A stretch of DNA of 64,000 nt from Butyrivibrio sp. XPD2006 (GTDB lineage: Bacteria > Bacillota > Clostridia > Lachnospirales > Lachnospiraceae): positions 310,001 through 374,000 of the forward strand of contig NZ_ATVT01000002.1 of NCBI RefSeq assembly GCF_000420865.1. The letters are read 5' to 3'. Both the position numbers and the translations under genes were made by a program. Under the pieces are notes generated by a model, which saw nothing but the letters and a program-made list of their open reading frames with translations, had not been told where the DNA came from and searched no databases. This document shows positions 23,114-32,015 of this stretch, piece by piece (the first letter of the stretch is position 1; every line of letters starts with the position of its first letter).

Positions 23114-25543
23114 TCACTTTACAACAATGTTAACAATCCTGCCGGGCACATAAATCTCTTTTACAATAGTCTTGCCTTCAAGTTTATCAGCAATGAGCTC
23201 TTTACCCTTGGCGATAACTTCGTCCTTAGGATCTTCCTTGCAGATGGAGAGTTTTTCTTTTACCTTACCGTTGATCTGAACTGCGATCTCAACAGTGTCC
23301 TCTACACACTTGGACTCATCATAGGTTGGCCATGGCTCGAATGCAATAGTCTTGTCATGTCCGAGATACTGCCAGATTTCCTCACCTACATGAGGGCAGA
23401 TGCAGGAGAACATCTTGATGAAGCTCTCAGCATACTCTCTTGGGCAGCTGCCTTCCTTGTAAACTGCATTTACAAATATCATCATCTGAGCGATGGCTGT
23501 GTTAAAGCCAAGTGCCTCGAAGTCGCCTGAAACTTTCTTGACTGTCTGGTGATAAACCTTCTCGAGGTTTGCATTGCCACCGTCAGTGATGTTTGCAGGC
23601 TCTGTGAAGAATGTATATACACGGTTGATGAACTTTCTCGCTCCGGTAACTGCTGCGGAGTTCCAGGGCTTTGAAACCTCAAGAGGTCCCATGAACATCT
23701 CGTAGAGACGAAGTGTATCAGCACCGTACTCCTTGACGATATCACTTGGGTTAACAACGAACTCAGGGAATCTCTTACCCATCTTGATTCCGTTCTCACC
23801 AAGGATCATTCCCTGATGTACAAGCTTCTTGAAAGGCTCTTTTACAGGAGAAAGACCTTTGTGATACAGGAAGCGGTTCCAGATACGTGAGTACATAAGG
23901 TGTCCTACAGCGTGCTCAGGACCACCGATGTAAAGGTCAACAGGCATCCAGTGCTTAAGGAGTTCCTGATTAGCAAACTCGTTGTCGTTATCGGGATCGA
24001 TATATCTGAAGTAGTACCAGGAAGATCCTGCAGAACCGGGCATTGTTGATGTCTCTCTTGTGCCCTTAAGTCCGTTCTTGTCATAGGCCTTCCACTCAGT
24101 TGCATTCTCAAGAGGTGCCTGTCCGTTCTTGCCCTTGTAGTCCTCAAGCTCAGGAAGAACAACAGGAAGCTCGGAGTCATCAAGGAATTCAATGCTTCCG
24201 TCCTCTTTATAAATACATGGAACAGGCTCGCCCCAGTAACGCTGTCTTGCAAAGATCCACTCACGGAAGTGATAGTTGACCTTCTCTCTGGCAACGCCCA
24301 TATCTACGAGCTTCTTGGTAATAGCCTTCTTGGCATCCTCAACAACCATTCCGTCAAACTCTTCGGAATTCATAAGGACGCAGCCCTTGCCAAGGTAATC
24401 CTGCTTTTCAAATGCATGTCCGGAAACATCAACTGTTCCCTCTGCATTATTGATAACCTGAATAAGAGGAAGGTGATGAACCTCAGCATATTCAAAGTCT
24501 CTCTGGTCATGTGTAGGTACAGCCATAACAGCACCTGTACCATAGCTTGCAAGTACGAAGTCACCGATGAAAAGAGGTACTTCCTTGCCGTTTACAGGAT
24601 TGATAGCGTAAACCCCCTTAAGAGGGCAGCCTGACTTGGTCTTGTTAAGATCTGTACGGTCAAGGTCGTTCTTCTTAAGTGTCTCATCGATATATGCCTG
24701 AACTTCTTCAGGATTCTCAACGCGGTCCATAAGTCCCTTGACAATCTCTCCGTCGGGAGCAAGAACCATAAATGTGATACCGTAAATTGTCTCGATACAT
24801 GTTGTGAAGATAGAGAACTCTCCGCCGCCAACGATCTTGAAATCAACCTCTACACCTGTTGACTTGCCGATCCAGTTTCTCTGGATCTCCTTGGTTGACT
24901 CAGGCCAGTCGATCTCATTAAGTCCGTCAAGAAGCTCCTCAGCAAAAGCCTGCTGATCGATTACCCACTGCTTCATCATCTTCTTGACAACAGGGTATCC
25001 GCCACGCTCTGACTTGCCGTCGATAACCTCGTCGTTGGAAAGAACTGTACCAAGCTCCTCACACCAGTTAACAGGCATATCGATGTGCTTGGCATATCCT
25101 GCCTCATAGAGCTTTTTGAATATCCACTGTGTCCACTTGTAGAACTTGGGATCACTTGTTGCAATCATCTTGGACCAGTCGTAGTCAAAGCCGAGCTCTT
25201 TGAGCTGCTTGGAGAAAGTCTCAATATTCTTCTCTGTGAATCCTGCAGGATGATTACCTGTTGTTACAGCGTACTGCTCAGCAGGAAGTCCGAAGGAATC
25301 GTATCCCATGGGATGAAGCACGTTGTATCCCTGCATGCGCTTCATACGGGACATAATATCTGTAGCTGTATAACCTTCGGGATGGCCTGCGTGAAGGCCT
25401 ACTCCTGAAGGATATGGAAACATATCAAGTGCGTAATACTTGGGCTTTGAAAAATCCCAAACATCTGTCTTAAAAGTTTTGTTCTCTTCCCAATATTTCT
25501 GCCACTTACTCTCAATGGCGTGATGGTTGTAAACTTCTGCCAT
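23114..25543 (-). CDS. leuS: Leucyl-tRNA synthetase
   Basis: An 809-residue class I synthetase that charges tRNA-Leu. The HIGH motif appears as HAGH at residues 51-54 (PYPSGVGLHAGHPEGYT). The KMSKS loop reads KMGKR at about residues 587-591 in ENGIKMGKRFPEFVVNP, followed by YGADTLRLYEMFMGPLE, the usual LeuRS context. The CP1 editing domain lies in between (VMAVPTHDQRDFEYA with the editing aspartate). Length is normal. GAGGAG precedes the start. Only 46 bp separate it from the carrier gene upstream and no T-box leader is visible there. Confidence 0.97.
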   Translation of the reverse strand: MAEVYNHHAIESKWQKYWEENKTFKTDVWDFSKPKYYALDMFPYPSGVGLHAGHPEGYTATDIMSRMKRMQGYNVLHPMGYDSFGLPAEQYAVTTGNHPAGFTEKNIETFSKQLKELGFDYDWSKMIATSDPKFYKWTQWIFKKLYEAGYAKHIDMPVNWCEELGTVLSNDEVIDGKSERGGYPVVKKMMKQWVIDQQAFAEELLDGLNEIDWPESTKEIQRNWIGKSTGVEVDFKIVGGGEFSIFTTCIETIYGITFMVLAPDGEIVKGLMDRVENPEEVQAYIDETLKKNDLDRTDLNKTKSGCPLKGVYAINPVNGKEVPLFIGDFVLASYGTGAVMAVPTHDQRDFEYAEVHHLPLIQVINNAEGTVDVSGHAFEKQDYLGKGCVLMNSEEFDGMVVEDAKKAITKKLVDMGVAREKVNYHFREWIFARQRYWGEPVPCIYKEDGSIEFLDDSELPVVLPELEDYKGKNGQAPLENATEWKAYDKNGLKGTRETSTMPGSAGSSWYYFRYIDPDNDNEFANQELLKHWMPVDLYIGGPEHAVGHLMYSRIWNRFLYHKGLSPVKEPFKKLVHQGMILGENGIKMGKRFPEFVVNPSDIVKEYGADTLRLYEMFMGPLEVSKPWNSAAVTGARKFINRVYTFFTEPANITDGGNANLEKVYHQTVKKVSGDFEALGFNTAIAQMMIFVNAVYKEGSCPREYAESFIKMFSCICPHVGEEIWQYLGHDKTIAFEPWPTYDESKCVEDTVEIAVQINGKVKEKLSICKEDPKDEVIAKGKELIADKLEGKTIVKEIYVPGRIVNIVVK

Positions 25544-25589
25544 AACTTAACTCCTCTTTATATTCAAAATATTAAAATCGATTATACCA

Positions 25590-26858
25590 TTATCTCCACA
25601 AAACCCAAAGGAAAACATAAGCTCCGATAACTGCTGCCAGAGTAAATGGAATTCCAATTCTTGCGAAATCCCAGAAGGAAACCTCGTGGCCTTCCTTTCT
25701 GAGCATTCCCACACCTGCGATGTTGCAGCTTGCGCCAACAGGAGTGATGTTTCCGCCAAGGGTTGCTCCGCACAAAAGTCCAAAATACAGAAGGTAAGGA
25801 GCAATTCCAAGAGATGCTGTAACTCCCTGAAGAACCGGAAGCATTGTTGCAACGTAAGGGATGTTGTCAATAAACGCTGAAATAAGAACTGATCCCCATA
25901 CTACAATTGTAAACAGCAGGAACAGGTTGTTTCCGCCGGCCTTAACAATAAAGCCTGCAAGGTCATCAACAAGTCCAACGTTTGTAACACCACCGATTAC
26001 CATGAAAAGACCTGTAAGAAGAAGTACAGTGTCATAGTCAAGGTTCTTGACAACTCTCACGATACGGTCAGCATCGTGGTCCTTAAGGTACTCCCAGGCC
26101 ATACCAACAAGTGAGCATCCAAGGCAGATAAGACCGTTTGTGATCTCAGGCTTCTCGGGAATGAATGATGCAGCCATAAGAAGAACGACGTGAGCAACCA
26201 TCATGATTGTAGGAACATAATCTGTAACCTTTGTCTTTTCTTCTGCGGATACAGGCTCTTTGTCTTTTCTGAAAAGGATCATCATGATCGGTACTGTAAG
26301 CAGTGCGCCCAGCTCTACAGCAAAGAAGATACCGGGTCTTCCGTTCATCCAGAAGAAGTCGTTGAAGTCCATCTTGGCATATGCGCCAAGCATGATTGAT
26401 GTTGTGTCACCGACAAGTGTTGCTGCTCCCTGAAGGTTTGAAGAAACAGCGATGGATATGATCATCGGTACCGGATTGATCTTAAGCTTTTTGCAAACCG
26501 CAAGACCAACAGGTGCAACCATCAGAAGTGTTGCCACGTTATCGATAAATGCTGAAATAAGTCCTGAGAACAGTGACATGAAGATTGTAACCCACATTAC
26601 ATTGGGTGCCAGATCCAGCAGGTAATCCGCAATCAGGTTCGGCATCTTGGATTCAATGAAATAATCAACCAGCAGCAGTGTTCCAAAGATCATCAGGAGC
26701 ACGTTCCAGTCGACAACGGAGAATACCGTATTGTAAGGAAGAATCCCCGTTACTATATATATTGCAGCAACAGCCAGCGCTATGATCGCACGTCTCTTGG
26801 GAAATGTGATCAGCCCCACGTACATTGCCACAAACAGGATTATTGCAAGTGTTTTCAA
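25590..26858 (-). CDS. SLC13/ArsB-type anion transporter
   Basis: A 422-residue membrane protein of the ion-transporter superfamily (DASS/ArsB/NhaD group) with two inverted halves. Each half carries the paired motif of this family: SAFIDNVATLLMVAPVG and, in the second half, SAFIDNIPYVATMLP, together with GDTTSIMLG and GGNITPVGASCNIAG hairpin tips. The start is TTG at 26858, preceded by AGAGAGGAA. Substrate could be a dicarboxylate, an oxyanion or sodium/proton exchange. It is upstream of leuS on the same strand with a 46-bp gap. Confidence 0.85.
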   Translation of the reverse strand: MKTLAIILFVAMYVGLITFPKRRAIIALAVAAIYIVTGILPYNTVFSVVDWNVLLMIFGTLLLVDYFIESKMPNLIADYLLDLAPNVMWVTIFMSLFSGLISAFIDNVATLLMVAPVGLAVCKKLKINPVPMIISIAVSSNLQGAATLVGDTTSIMLGAYAKMDFNDFFWMNGRPGIFFAVELGALLTVPIMMILFRKDKEPVSAEEKTKVTDYVPTIMMVAHVVLLMAASFIPEKPEITNGLICLGCSLVGMAWEYLKDHDADRIVRVVKNLDYDTVLLLTGLFMVIGGVTNVGLVDDLAGFIVKAGGNNLFLLFTIVVWGSVLISAFIDNIPYVATMLPVLQGVTASLGIAPYLLYFGLLCGATLGGNITPVGASCNIAGVGMLRKEGHEVSFWDFARIGIPFTLAAVIGAYVFLWVLWR

Positions 26859-26925
26859 TTAAAATATTCCTCTCTTTCTCGATTTTCATTTAATAAGAAG
26901 ATATGTACTCAAAGCACATTCTTAC

Positions 26926-27837
26926 CTATTGTAGCACAAGGGACAAAAGAGGTATAGTCACAACTGAAAGAACAGTGGACAAGGCCACTCCTCTCGATGC
27001 AAGTCCGTAATTGCTATCGTACTGCTGCGCCACCATGGCTGTCATTGATCCGATGGGCGTTGCAAGCATTATGTAGCAGACGCTTATGATCATGGGATCA
27101 TCTATAAAGAGCCTTAGAAGAAGCACACCGATAATCGGAAGAGACAAAAGCTTTATCAGTGAAAAGACAAGAAGCCTTACATCTTCAAACATTTCTTTAA
27201 ATTTAAAATGGATCATGGACTGACCTATAACCATCATACTAAGGGGTGCAGCCAGGTTGCTCAGGTGCTTTGCCGAAATTCTGAGGACCTCTGGCATGTG
27301 TACTCCGGACACAAAAAGCAGGATTCCCAGCGTACTTGAGATAACTCCGACGTTAAGAATCTTGTTCAGACTTCCGCCCTTAAAGGGATTCTCACCTTTA
27401 ATGGCCGCTATTCCATAGGTGTACATCAGGAAATTATAAGGAAACTGGAAAAGAGCTCCGAAGAGAACCGCCTCTTCTCCGTAGGCGGCACGGATAATCG
27501 GAAGCCCCATAAATCCAATGTTTGAGAATATTGCCATCACGCGATAGACTGCCTTATCTTCAGCCGGCACCCTGACAAGCGGCAATATGATAAAAGACAT
27601 AACGATCAAAAATACATACACAAGAACAGCCACCAAAAATCCGACAGCCAGCTGTCTCCCTCTGATGGCGCTCTCATAATTCATTCCTGCCGACAGGATC
27701 ATCGCAGGAGTGGCGACATTCACCACAATCCAGGACAGGGTCTTGGAACCCTCATCCGTCAGAAATTTCTTTTTCCCGCAAAAAAATCCGATCCCCATCA
27801 GAATGAACAGAACTATCATCTGCTGTAACAAAACCAT
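26926..27837 (-). CDS. AEC (auxin efflux carrier) family transporter
   Basis: A 303-residue protein with about ten membrane segments. The N-terminus (FILMGIGFFCGKKKFLTDEGSKTLSWIVVNVATPAMILSAG) and the central NIGFMGLPII segment are characteristic of AEC permeases, which in bacteria often move malate or other organic acids. It starts 25 bp from the MutS-like gene upstream with only a weak GTAGAG binding site, so translation may depend on that gene. Substrate unknown. Confidence 0.87.
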   Translation of the reverse strand: MVLLQQMIVLFILMGIGFFCGKKKFLTDEGSKTLSWIVVNVATPAMILSAGMNYESAIRGRQLAVGFLVAVLVYVFLIVMSFIILPLVRVPAEDKAVYRVMAIFSNIGFMGLPIIRAAYGEEAVLFGALFQFPYNFLMYTYGIAAIKGENPFKGGSLNKILNVGVISSTLGILLFVSGVHMPEVLRISAKHLSNLAAPLSMMVIGQSMIHFKFKEMFEDVRLLVFSLIKLLSLPIIGVLLLRLFIDDPMIISVCYIMLATPIGSMTAMVAQQYDSNYGLASRGVALSTVLSVVTIPLLSLVLQ

Positions 27838-27862
27838 TTTTCTCTACCACTCCCACAGCTTT

Positions 27863-29560
27863 TTAATCACATAGCATATCATAAGTTACGCCGTATTTTT
27901 CCGCAATGTCTTTTGCATAAGAAAGACCCTTCGGCGGACCAACCTCCACCTCGTAAAGGCGGCGTCCCTCATCGGCTTTGACCACCAGAGAAGCGGCTTT
28001 GGCAGTAACTGTGTCGTCATTGAGCTCGTCTATCTCGATGGCAAGCTTGTGCATGTGAGTGTTGTAGATGGTTCTGATGCCTTTTTTCAGGATTGCCTTA
28101 GAGCAGTCCTTGGCAATGAAATACCCTTCCTCAAAGGATGTGGTTGAGAAGGTTTCATTCAGCAGCAAAAGACTCTTTCCCGTAGCCTGCTCATACAGCT
28201 CCTTAAAGCGCTTGCACTCCTCACCGAGGCGTCCGAGGTCCATAGTCTTGTCCTCATCCGCAGGAAAATGCGTATAAATGGAATCTATCGGCACATATTC
28301 GAATCTGGTTCCGGGCACATAGATTCCGCCCTGAGCCATGAAAAAGAGCTGTCCGATGGTCTGGGTTATCGTAGTCTTGCCGCCCATATTGGCACCGGTC
28401 AGTATGTAGAGAGTGTGCTCGTCTGTAAAATCAAGGTTGTTCTTAACTATGTCCGCAGCGGTCTCGCCGGCATGCTCAGTCAGGAGCTTGATGTTGTATA
28501 TGCCACGGGCATCCATAGATTTAGTACTGCTGCCGGCTTCAATGACACAGGGTTTGCAAAAGACTGCGCCCTTTTCCGTCATGTTCTCGACATATTCAGC
28601 CCAGCGGATGTAGTAGATAAACTCGGGCATCAGGTCGGTTATATCGGTCACGGTGACCATGGTATATTTGTTCAGTACGTTTCGAAGGTGCTTGACCGTC
28701 TGGCCCAGCATCCTGTCGGTAATCTTGTCCATGTAGTTTGTGACGGACTTTGTCGTATCATCAGCTTCCGACACCTTCATCATGCTCATCATGGCAAGAG
28801 GGCTGAAAACAGGAGGAATAAACTCATCTCTTCCACCAAGAGGTCCTTTTGCCTGAATTTCATCGAATTTGTAATTTTCGTTCCAGTCCGTATCGTCCCT
28901 GACAATGTCTTTTGCCGAAACCTTGTCCACAAAATGCTTGACCATGGTGGACTTGGAAAAAGGCTTGCTGTTTACGGAAATAAGGCCTATTCCACTGGCC
29001 TCGAATCTCTCGTTTAAGTTAATGCCGACGGTTACACTCTTTAAATTGTTGGTGTCTGCCTTGAGCTCTGCAATGTCTTTTTTGAGACCCTCAAAGCCGT
29101 TATCTTCATAGAGGTCGCTGACATATTTCTTGAGTCCAAGAAGTCCTTCCGAATGAAGATCCGCACTGCCAAGGCACTTCTGTATTGCCTCGATGCTGTC
29201 TATATAATCCCTTATTTCTTCAAGCCTGTGGACCAGATCCCAGATGCCGGGTTCATGGTCGCCGTCATGCTTGTAGCTTCCGTACTCTTTCAGGAAATTA
29301 ACTCTGTCCAGGAGCTCTAAAAGCTCATCTCTCATAGCCTTGTTCCTGTAAATGTCGTCAAAGACATCGCTTCTGTACTGCGCGTTGTGGGCATCGCAGG
29401 TAACAAGCTTCATGACATTTGTGATATAGGTCTGTTCATTCTTTTCCTTGGAGAGCTTCAAAAGAACACTGTCCATGCCTATGTCATGGACAGTGAGATC
29501 ACTTAATTTCTTGTATTCAAGCTTCTGATCAGGAAAGATAAGGCTGTATTTTTCGGACAT
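27863..29560 (-). CDS. MutS-like ATPase (MutS domain III/V only)
   Basis: A 565-residue protein with the core and ATPase parts of MutS but no mismatch-recognition domain. The helical lever region spans residues 20-330. The ATPase domain has Walker A TGANMGGKT at 388-396 and Walker B LLLLNET at 464-470, where the usual Asp-Glu is Asn468-Glu469, followed by FSTTS and a TIYNTHMH segment. The start at 29560 follows GGGGGGA. Such short MutS homologues are distinct from MutS1 and MutS2 and have no settled role. It is followed by the AEC carrier and preceded 24 bp upstream by a zinc-ribbon membrane protein. Confidence 0.85.
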   Translation of the reverse strand: MSEKYSLIFPDQKLEYKKLSDLTVHDIGMDSVLLKLSKEKNEQTYITNVMKLVTCDAHNAQYRSDVFDDIYRNKAMRDELLELLDRVNFLKEYGSYKHDGDHEPGIWDLVHRLEEIRDYIDSIEAIQKCLGSADLHSEGLLGLKKYVSDLYEDNGFEGLKKDIAELKADTNNLKSVTVGINLNERFEASGIGLISVNSKPFSKSTMVKHFVDKVSAKDIVRDDTDWNENYKFDEIQAKGPLGGRDEFIPPVFSPLAMMSMMKVSEADDTTKSVTNYMDKITDRMLGQTVKHLRNVLNKYTMVTVTDITDLMPEFIYYIRWAEYVENMTEKGAVFCKPCVIEAGSSTKSMDARGIYNIKLLTEHAGETAADIVKNNLDFTDEHTLYILTGANMGGKTTITQTIGQLFFMAQGGIYVPGTRFEYVPIDSIYTHFPADEDKTMDLGRLGEECKRFKELYEQATGKSLLLLNETFSTTSFEEGYFIAKDCSKAILKKGIRTIYNTHMHKLAIEIDELNDDTVTAKAASLVVKADEGRRLYEVEVGPPKGLSYAKDIAEKYGVTYDMLCD

Positions 29561-29584
29561 GTCAGTCCCCCCTAAATGCATGTA

Positions 29585-30409
29585 TTACCAATCGGAATCC
29601 CAGTCTGTTCCGCCGGAATCCCAGCTGTCATCGCTACCCCAGTCATAGTCTGAATCATTGTCATCACTTGAGGAATGATATCTGTCATAGTATGACGAAT
29701 TATCCCAGTCAGTTGTTCCCATGGAAGAATCCCAGGTATCTGAAACATAGTATTCATCATAGTTTTCCGATATCGTTGCAGGCCCGGGGGCAGTACTGCT
29801 GACTTCATGCCAGCCATCATCATACATGTACCAGTCATCGCTGATGTAGTAGTAGACATCATTATCGTATTTATAATAGCCTCTGTGCCTGTTTTCACGA
29901 AGACTGCTGAAAAAGACACTTATCATTATGATGACAACTACTATGTAAAAGAGGCTCTTTATACCGCGAAATAATCCGCCGCCGGAACCGGAACCGCCGC
30001 CGGAGGATGATCCTCCTATGGAACGGGTGCCTGCGCCGCCTTTATTGCTTGCTTTCTGATGAACAATCTCATCCTTAAGGCGCTGATAAATCTCATTTAC
30101 AGCATACTCCTCATCTTTGCCCTGATAACGGACAGCCCTTGAGCCATCACCCTTATTCTTGTAGACAATAAAACCTCCATTGTCATCTTTATAAATACCA
30201 AAGGCTCTGGGCTCTTTGTAATCCTCGCCTATAAAAAAGCGCGTAACTTCAGGTGCAGGGAGATTCCTGTCCTTGTACCACTGCTTAAGCTCCTCAATGG
30301 TCTTTGGTCCCTTTTCATTTTTGTGAGATGGGTTGGGAGCTCCACAGTCAGGACACTGATGCAGGGTATCCTCGTATGTGTTTCCGCAATAATCACATTT
30401 AATCTTCAT
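29585..30409 (-). CDS. Zinc-ribbon membrane protein with Asp/Ser/Tyr-rich tail
   Basis: A 274-residue protein. Residues 4-22 are a zinc ribbon (CDYCGNTY...CPDCGAPNP). A soluble region to about residue 130 is followed by a Gly/Ser linker, one membrane segment at about 155-172 (LFYIVVVIIMISVFF), and an acidic tail with repeated DWDS/DDSWDSGG that would face outside. AGGAGA precedes the start. It forms a probable operon with the MutS-like gene. Function not recognised; the layout resembles small stress or envelope proteins with cytosolic zinc ribbons. Confidence 0.75.
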   Translation of the reverse strand: MKIKCDYCGNTYEDTLHQCPDCGAPNPSHKNEKGPKTIEELKQWYKDRNLPAPEVTRFFIGEDYKEPRAFGIYKDDNGGFIVYKNKGDGSRAVRYQGKDEEYAVNEIYQRLKDEIVHQKASNKGGAGTRSIGGSSSGGGSGSGGGLFRGIKSLFYIVVVIIMISVFFSSLRENRHRGYYKYDNDVYYYISDDWYMYDDGWHEVSSTAPGPATISENYDEYYVSDTWDSSMGTTDWDNSSYYDRYHSSSDDNDSDYDWGSDDSWDSGGTDWDSDW

Positions 30410-30442
30410 AATACAATTTTCTCCTCTGGGAACTATTATAGC

Positions 30443-30679
30443 ATGTGTGAGTCAGTTCTTGTTATCGGTATCGGACCTGTAGGTCTTATGTCAGTAGCCG
30501 GCGCAAGACTTCGTATGGAGAAGCTCGGAGCACTTGTTACTTCAGGAAAGCTCGACGTAAGCAAACTTTCAACTCACGTATTCCACGGATGGGAGCATAT
30601 CCCGGAAGCTCTTCAGCTTATGAAGGACAAGCCTGCTGATCTTATCAAGCCTGTAGTTATTCTTGACAACCAGCCTTGA
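30443..30679 (+). pseudogene. Remnant of a medium-chain alcohol dehydrogenase (middle and N-terminus lost)
   Basis: The frame reads SVLVIGIGPVGLMSVAGARLR, the start of an MDR nucleotide-binding fold, and then at once MEKLGALVTSGKLDVSKLSTHVF...ALQLMKDKPADLIKPVVIL, the C-terminal end of the same kind of enzyme. The N-terminal catalytic domain and roughly 100 or more residues between these parts are missing. The junction falls at GARLR, which resembles the G-x-RLR that precedes MEKL in intact relatives, so deletion between short similar sequences is likely. There is no ribosome binding site. A terminator follows. Confidence 0.8.
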
Positions 30680-30706
30680 TAGAAAAGGCAATCTTTTAAA
30701 AATCAG

Positions 30707-30732
30707 AAGGACGGTCTTTGGCCGTCCTTTTA
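30707..30732 (+). terminator. Intrinsic terminator after the dehydrogenase remnant
   Basis: Stem AAGGACGG/CCGTCCTT (30707-30714 with 30722-30729) followed by a short T-run. It probably belonged to the once intact dehydrogenase gene. Confidence 0.8.
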
Positions 30733-30760
30733 TAATAGATTTTGTTTTGGGAGTTAGTAC

Positions 30761-30957
30761 ATGAAGATTTTACTTATTTCGGGATTCCTGGGAGCAGGTA
30801 AGACCACATTTATAAAAGAGCTTATCAGACAGACAGGATGTACATCATTTCAGGTTCTCCCGACGACAAGTGCCAATGCGTGGTCATCGGACAGGGCCTT
30901 GATGAAAAGGAGATCAGGTCAAGACTGTGCCCCGGCAGAAAAGCCCTAAAGCTTTGA
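30761..30957 (+). pseudogene. Remnant of a CobW-type GTPase gene (only the two ends remain)
   Basis: The 5' end reads MKILLISGFLGAGKTTFIKELIRQTG, the Walker A start of a CobW/COG0523 metallochaperone GTPase. After about 28 codons the frame shifts; in another frame the DNA reads CQCVVIGQGLDEKEIRSRL and ends at a TGA at 30955, resembling the C-terminal end of the same family (VxIGxGLDE). About 250 residues are missing between the two, plus a frameshift. It is clearly non-functional. A REP-like palindrome follows immediately. Confidence 0.75.
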
Positions 30958-30960
30958 TGA

Positions 30961-31000
30961 TTTTTTGGTCCCTGGGGACGGAGTCAGGGGCTCATTTTTT
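30961..31000 (+). repeat. REP-like GGGGACG-core palindromic element, copy 1
   Basis: Contains TGGTCCCTGGGGACGGAG followed by TCAGGGGCTC and T-runs at both ends. It ends directly against the stop codon of the minus-strand lipoprotein (30999-31001). Other copies are at 32983, 47170, 49511, 49551 and 62054-62153. Confidence 0.8.
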
Positions 31001-31985
31001 ACTGTTGCTCTCTAATAATGCCGTTGAATACTGAGATGATCTCCTGAAGATCAAGATACATATCTTTTATCCACTCGGGATCACCGGTTCCAAGGCCTTC
31101 ATTGTCTTCTACAAGGCCCTCATAGTACTCTTTGCTGTTCTTACCGTCTGAGGTGAAGTAGTCCTTGAGAGCGTAGTAAACTCCGTACATATAGGGAACG
31201 TTGTTGTCAAAATTATTGCCTATATCTGTTCCGAAACAGAATTCGTAACGGTTTCCTATATGTCTGCCCATCTCTCTGACCTCATCGGAGAAACCGTCTT
31301 TTCCGATCGTCCTCTGGGCCCAGTGGCCAAGTGCTATACCTTCTTCGCTGACGGAATCCATATCTTTCACACGATTGGTGGCACGGAATTTTGTAAGAAT
31401 ATCGTCCGCAACAAGGCCGTTTAGCGGGTCCGTTGATGCATCGTAGTATGCTGCGGCGGCCGGACTTTCTCTTACAATTTCGATGTTTTCAGCTGTCACA
31501 TGGTAAATCTCACCTCCATACATTGATTTTTCTGTGAGAACAAAGGTTATTTCAAATTCTTCATATGGATTGGCAAGTACAAAATCTCCCTGCTCACTTG
31601 TAAGGTCGACACCGATCATGGAATCAAAATCAACGTCATAGTCAGAATCTTCAAACACAAAGAATCTTGGCATCTCCGGTCCCTGGTAGCTGTAGTAGCC
31701 GCGGAATGAAAGCTCTGAACCAACTTCCGGATGCAAAACTTCTTCATCGGAATCTGCAAAGGTTTCTTGTACTTCCGGCAAAAGATCTGCAGGCTCGTCC
31801 TCTTTATTGGCAGTATCATCACTTGCTTCTGTTGATGCTTCTGTTGATGCTTCTGCAGCGACTTCCGTTGTTTTTGGCTCATCTGCCTCGTCAATGGTAT
31901 CCGGTTTTTCCTTCACTCCGCAGCCTGATATAAAAAGCGTTGCGGCCATAACTCCTGCAATGGCTTTCAGAATTTCTTTTTCCAT
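30999..31985 (-). CDS. Predicted lipoprotein of unknown function
   Basis: A 328-residue protein with signal peptide and lipobox ISGC, a linker with repeated ASTEASTEA, and an acidic soluble region. Residues 85-180 may form a beta-rich domain (ELSFRGYYSYQG, FVLTEKSMYGGEIYHVT); the C-terminal half is helical. The start at 31985 follows GGAAGG; the longer reading to 32006 lacks a binding site. It lies 30 bp downstream of a membrane phosphoesterase on the same strand. No family recognised. Confidence 0.75.
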   Translation of the reverse strand: MEKEILKAIAGVMAATLFISGCGVKEKPDTIDEADEPKTTEVAAEASTEASTEASDDTANKEDEPADLLPEVQETFADSDEEVLHPEVGSELSFRGYYSYQGPEMPRFFVFEDSDYDVDFDSMIGVDLTSEQGDFVLANPYEEFEITFVLTEKSMYGGEIYHVTAENIEIVRESPAAAAYYDASTDPLNGLVADDILTKFRATNRVKDMDSVSEEGIALGHWAQRTIGKDGFSDEVREMGRHIGNRYEFCFGTDIGNNFDNNVPYMYGVYYALKDYFTSDGKNSKEYYEGLVEDNEGLGTGDPEWIKDMYLDLQEIISVFNGIIREQQ

Positions 31986-32015
31986 ATATATTACCTTCCA
32001 ATTCATTACTATCTG

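Noticed and set aside
23771..23785. LeuRS inactivated at its KMSKS loop (reads KMGKR)
   Set aside because: The surrounding residues are fully conserved and I recall KMGKR in LeuRS of related Firmicutes, so this is probably a lineage variant.
25544..25589. T-box leader for leuS
   Set aside because: Only 46 bp lie upstream of leuS before the carrier gene, too short for a T-box, and no conserved T-box sequence is present.
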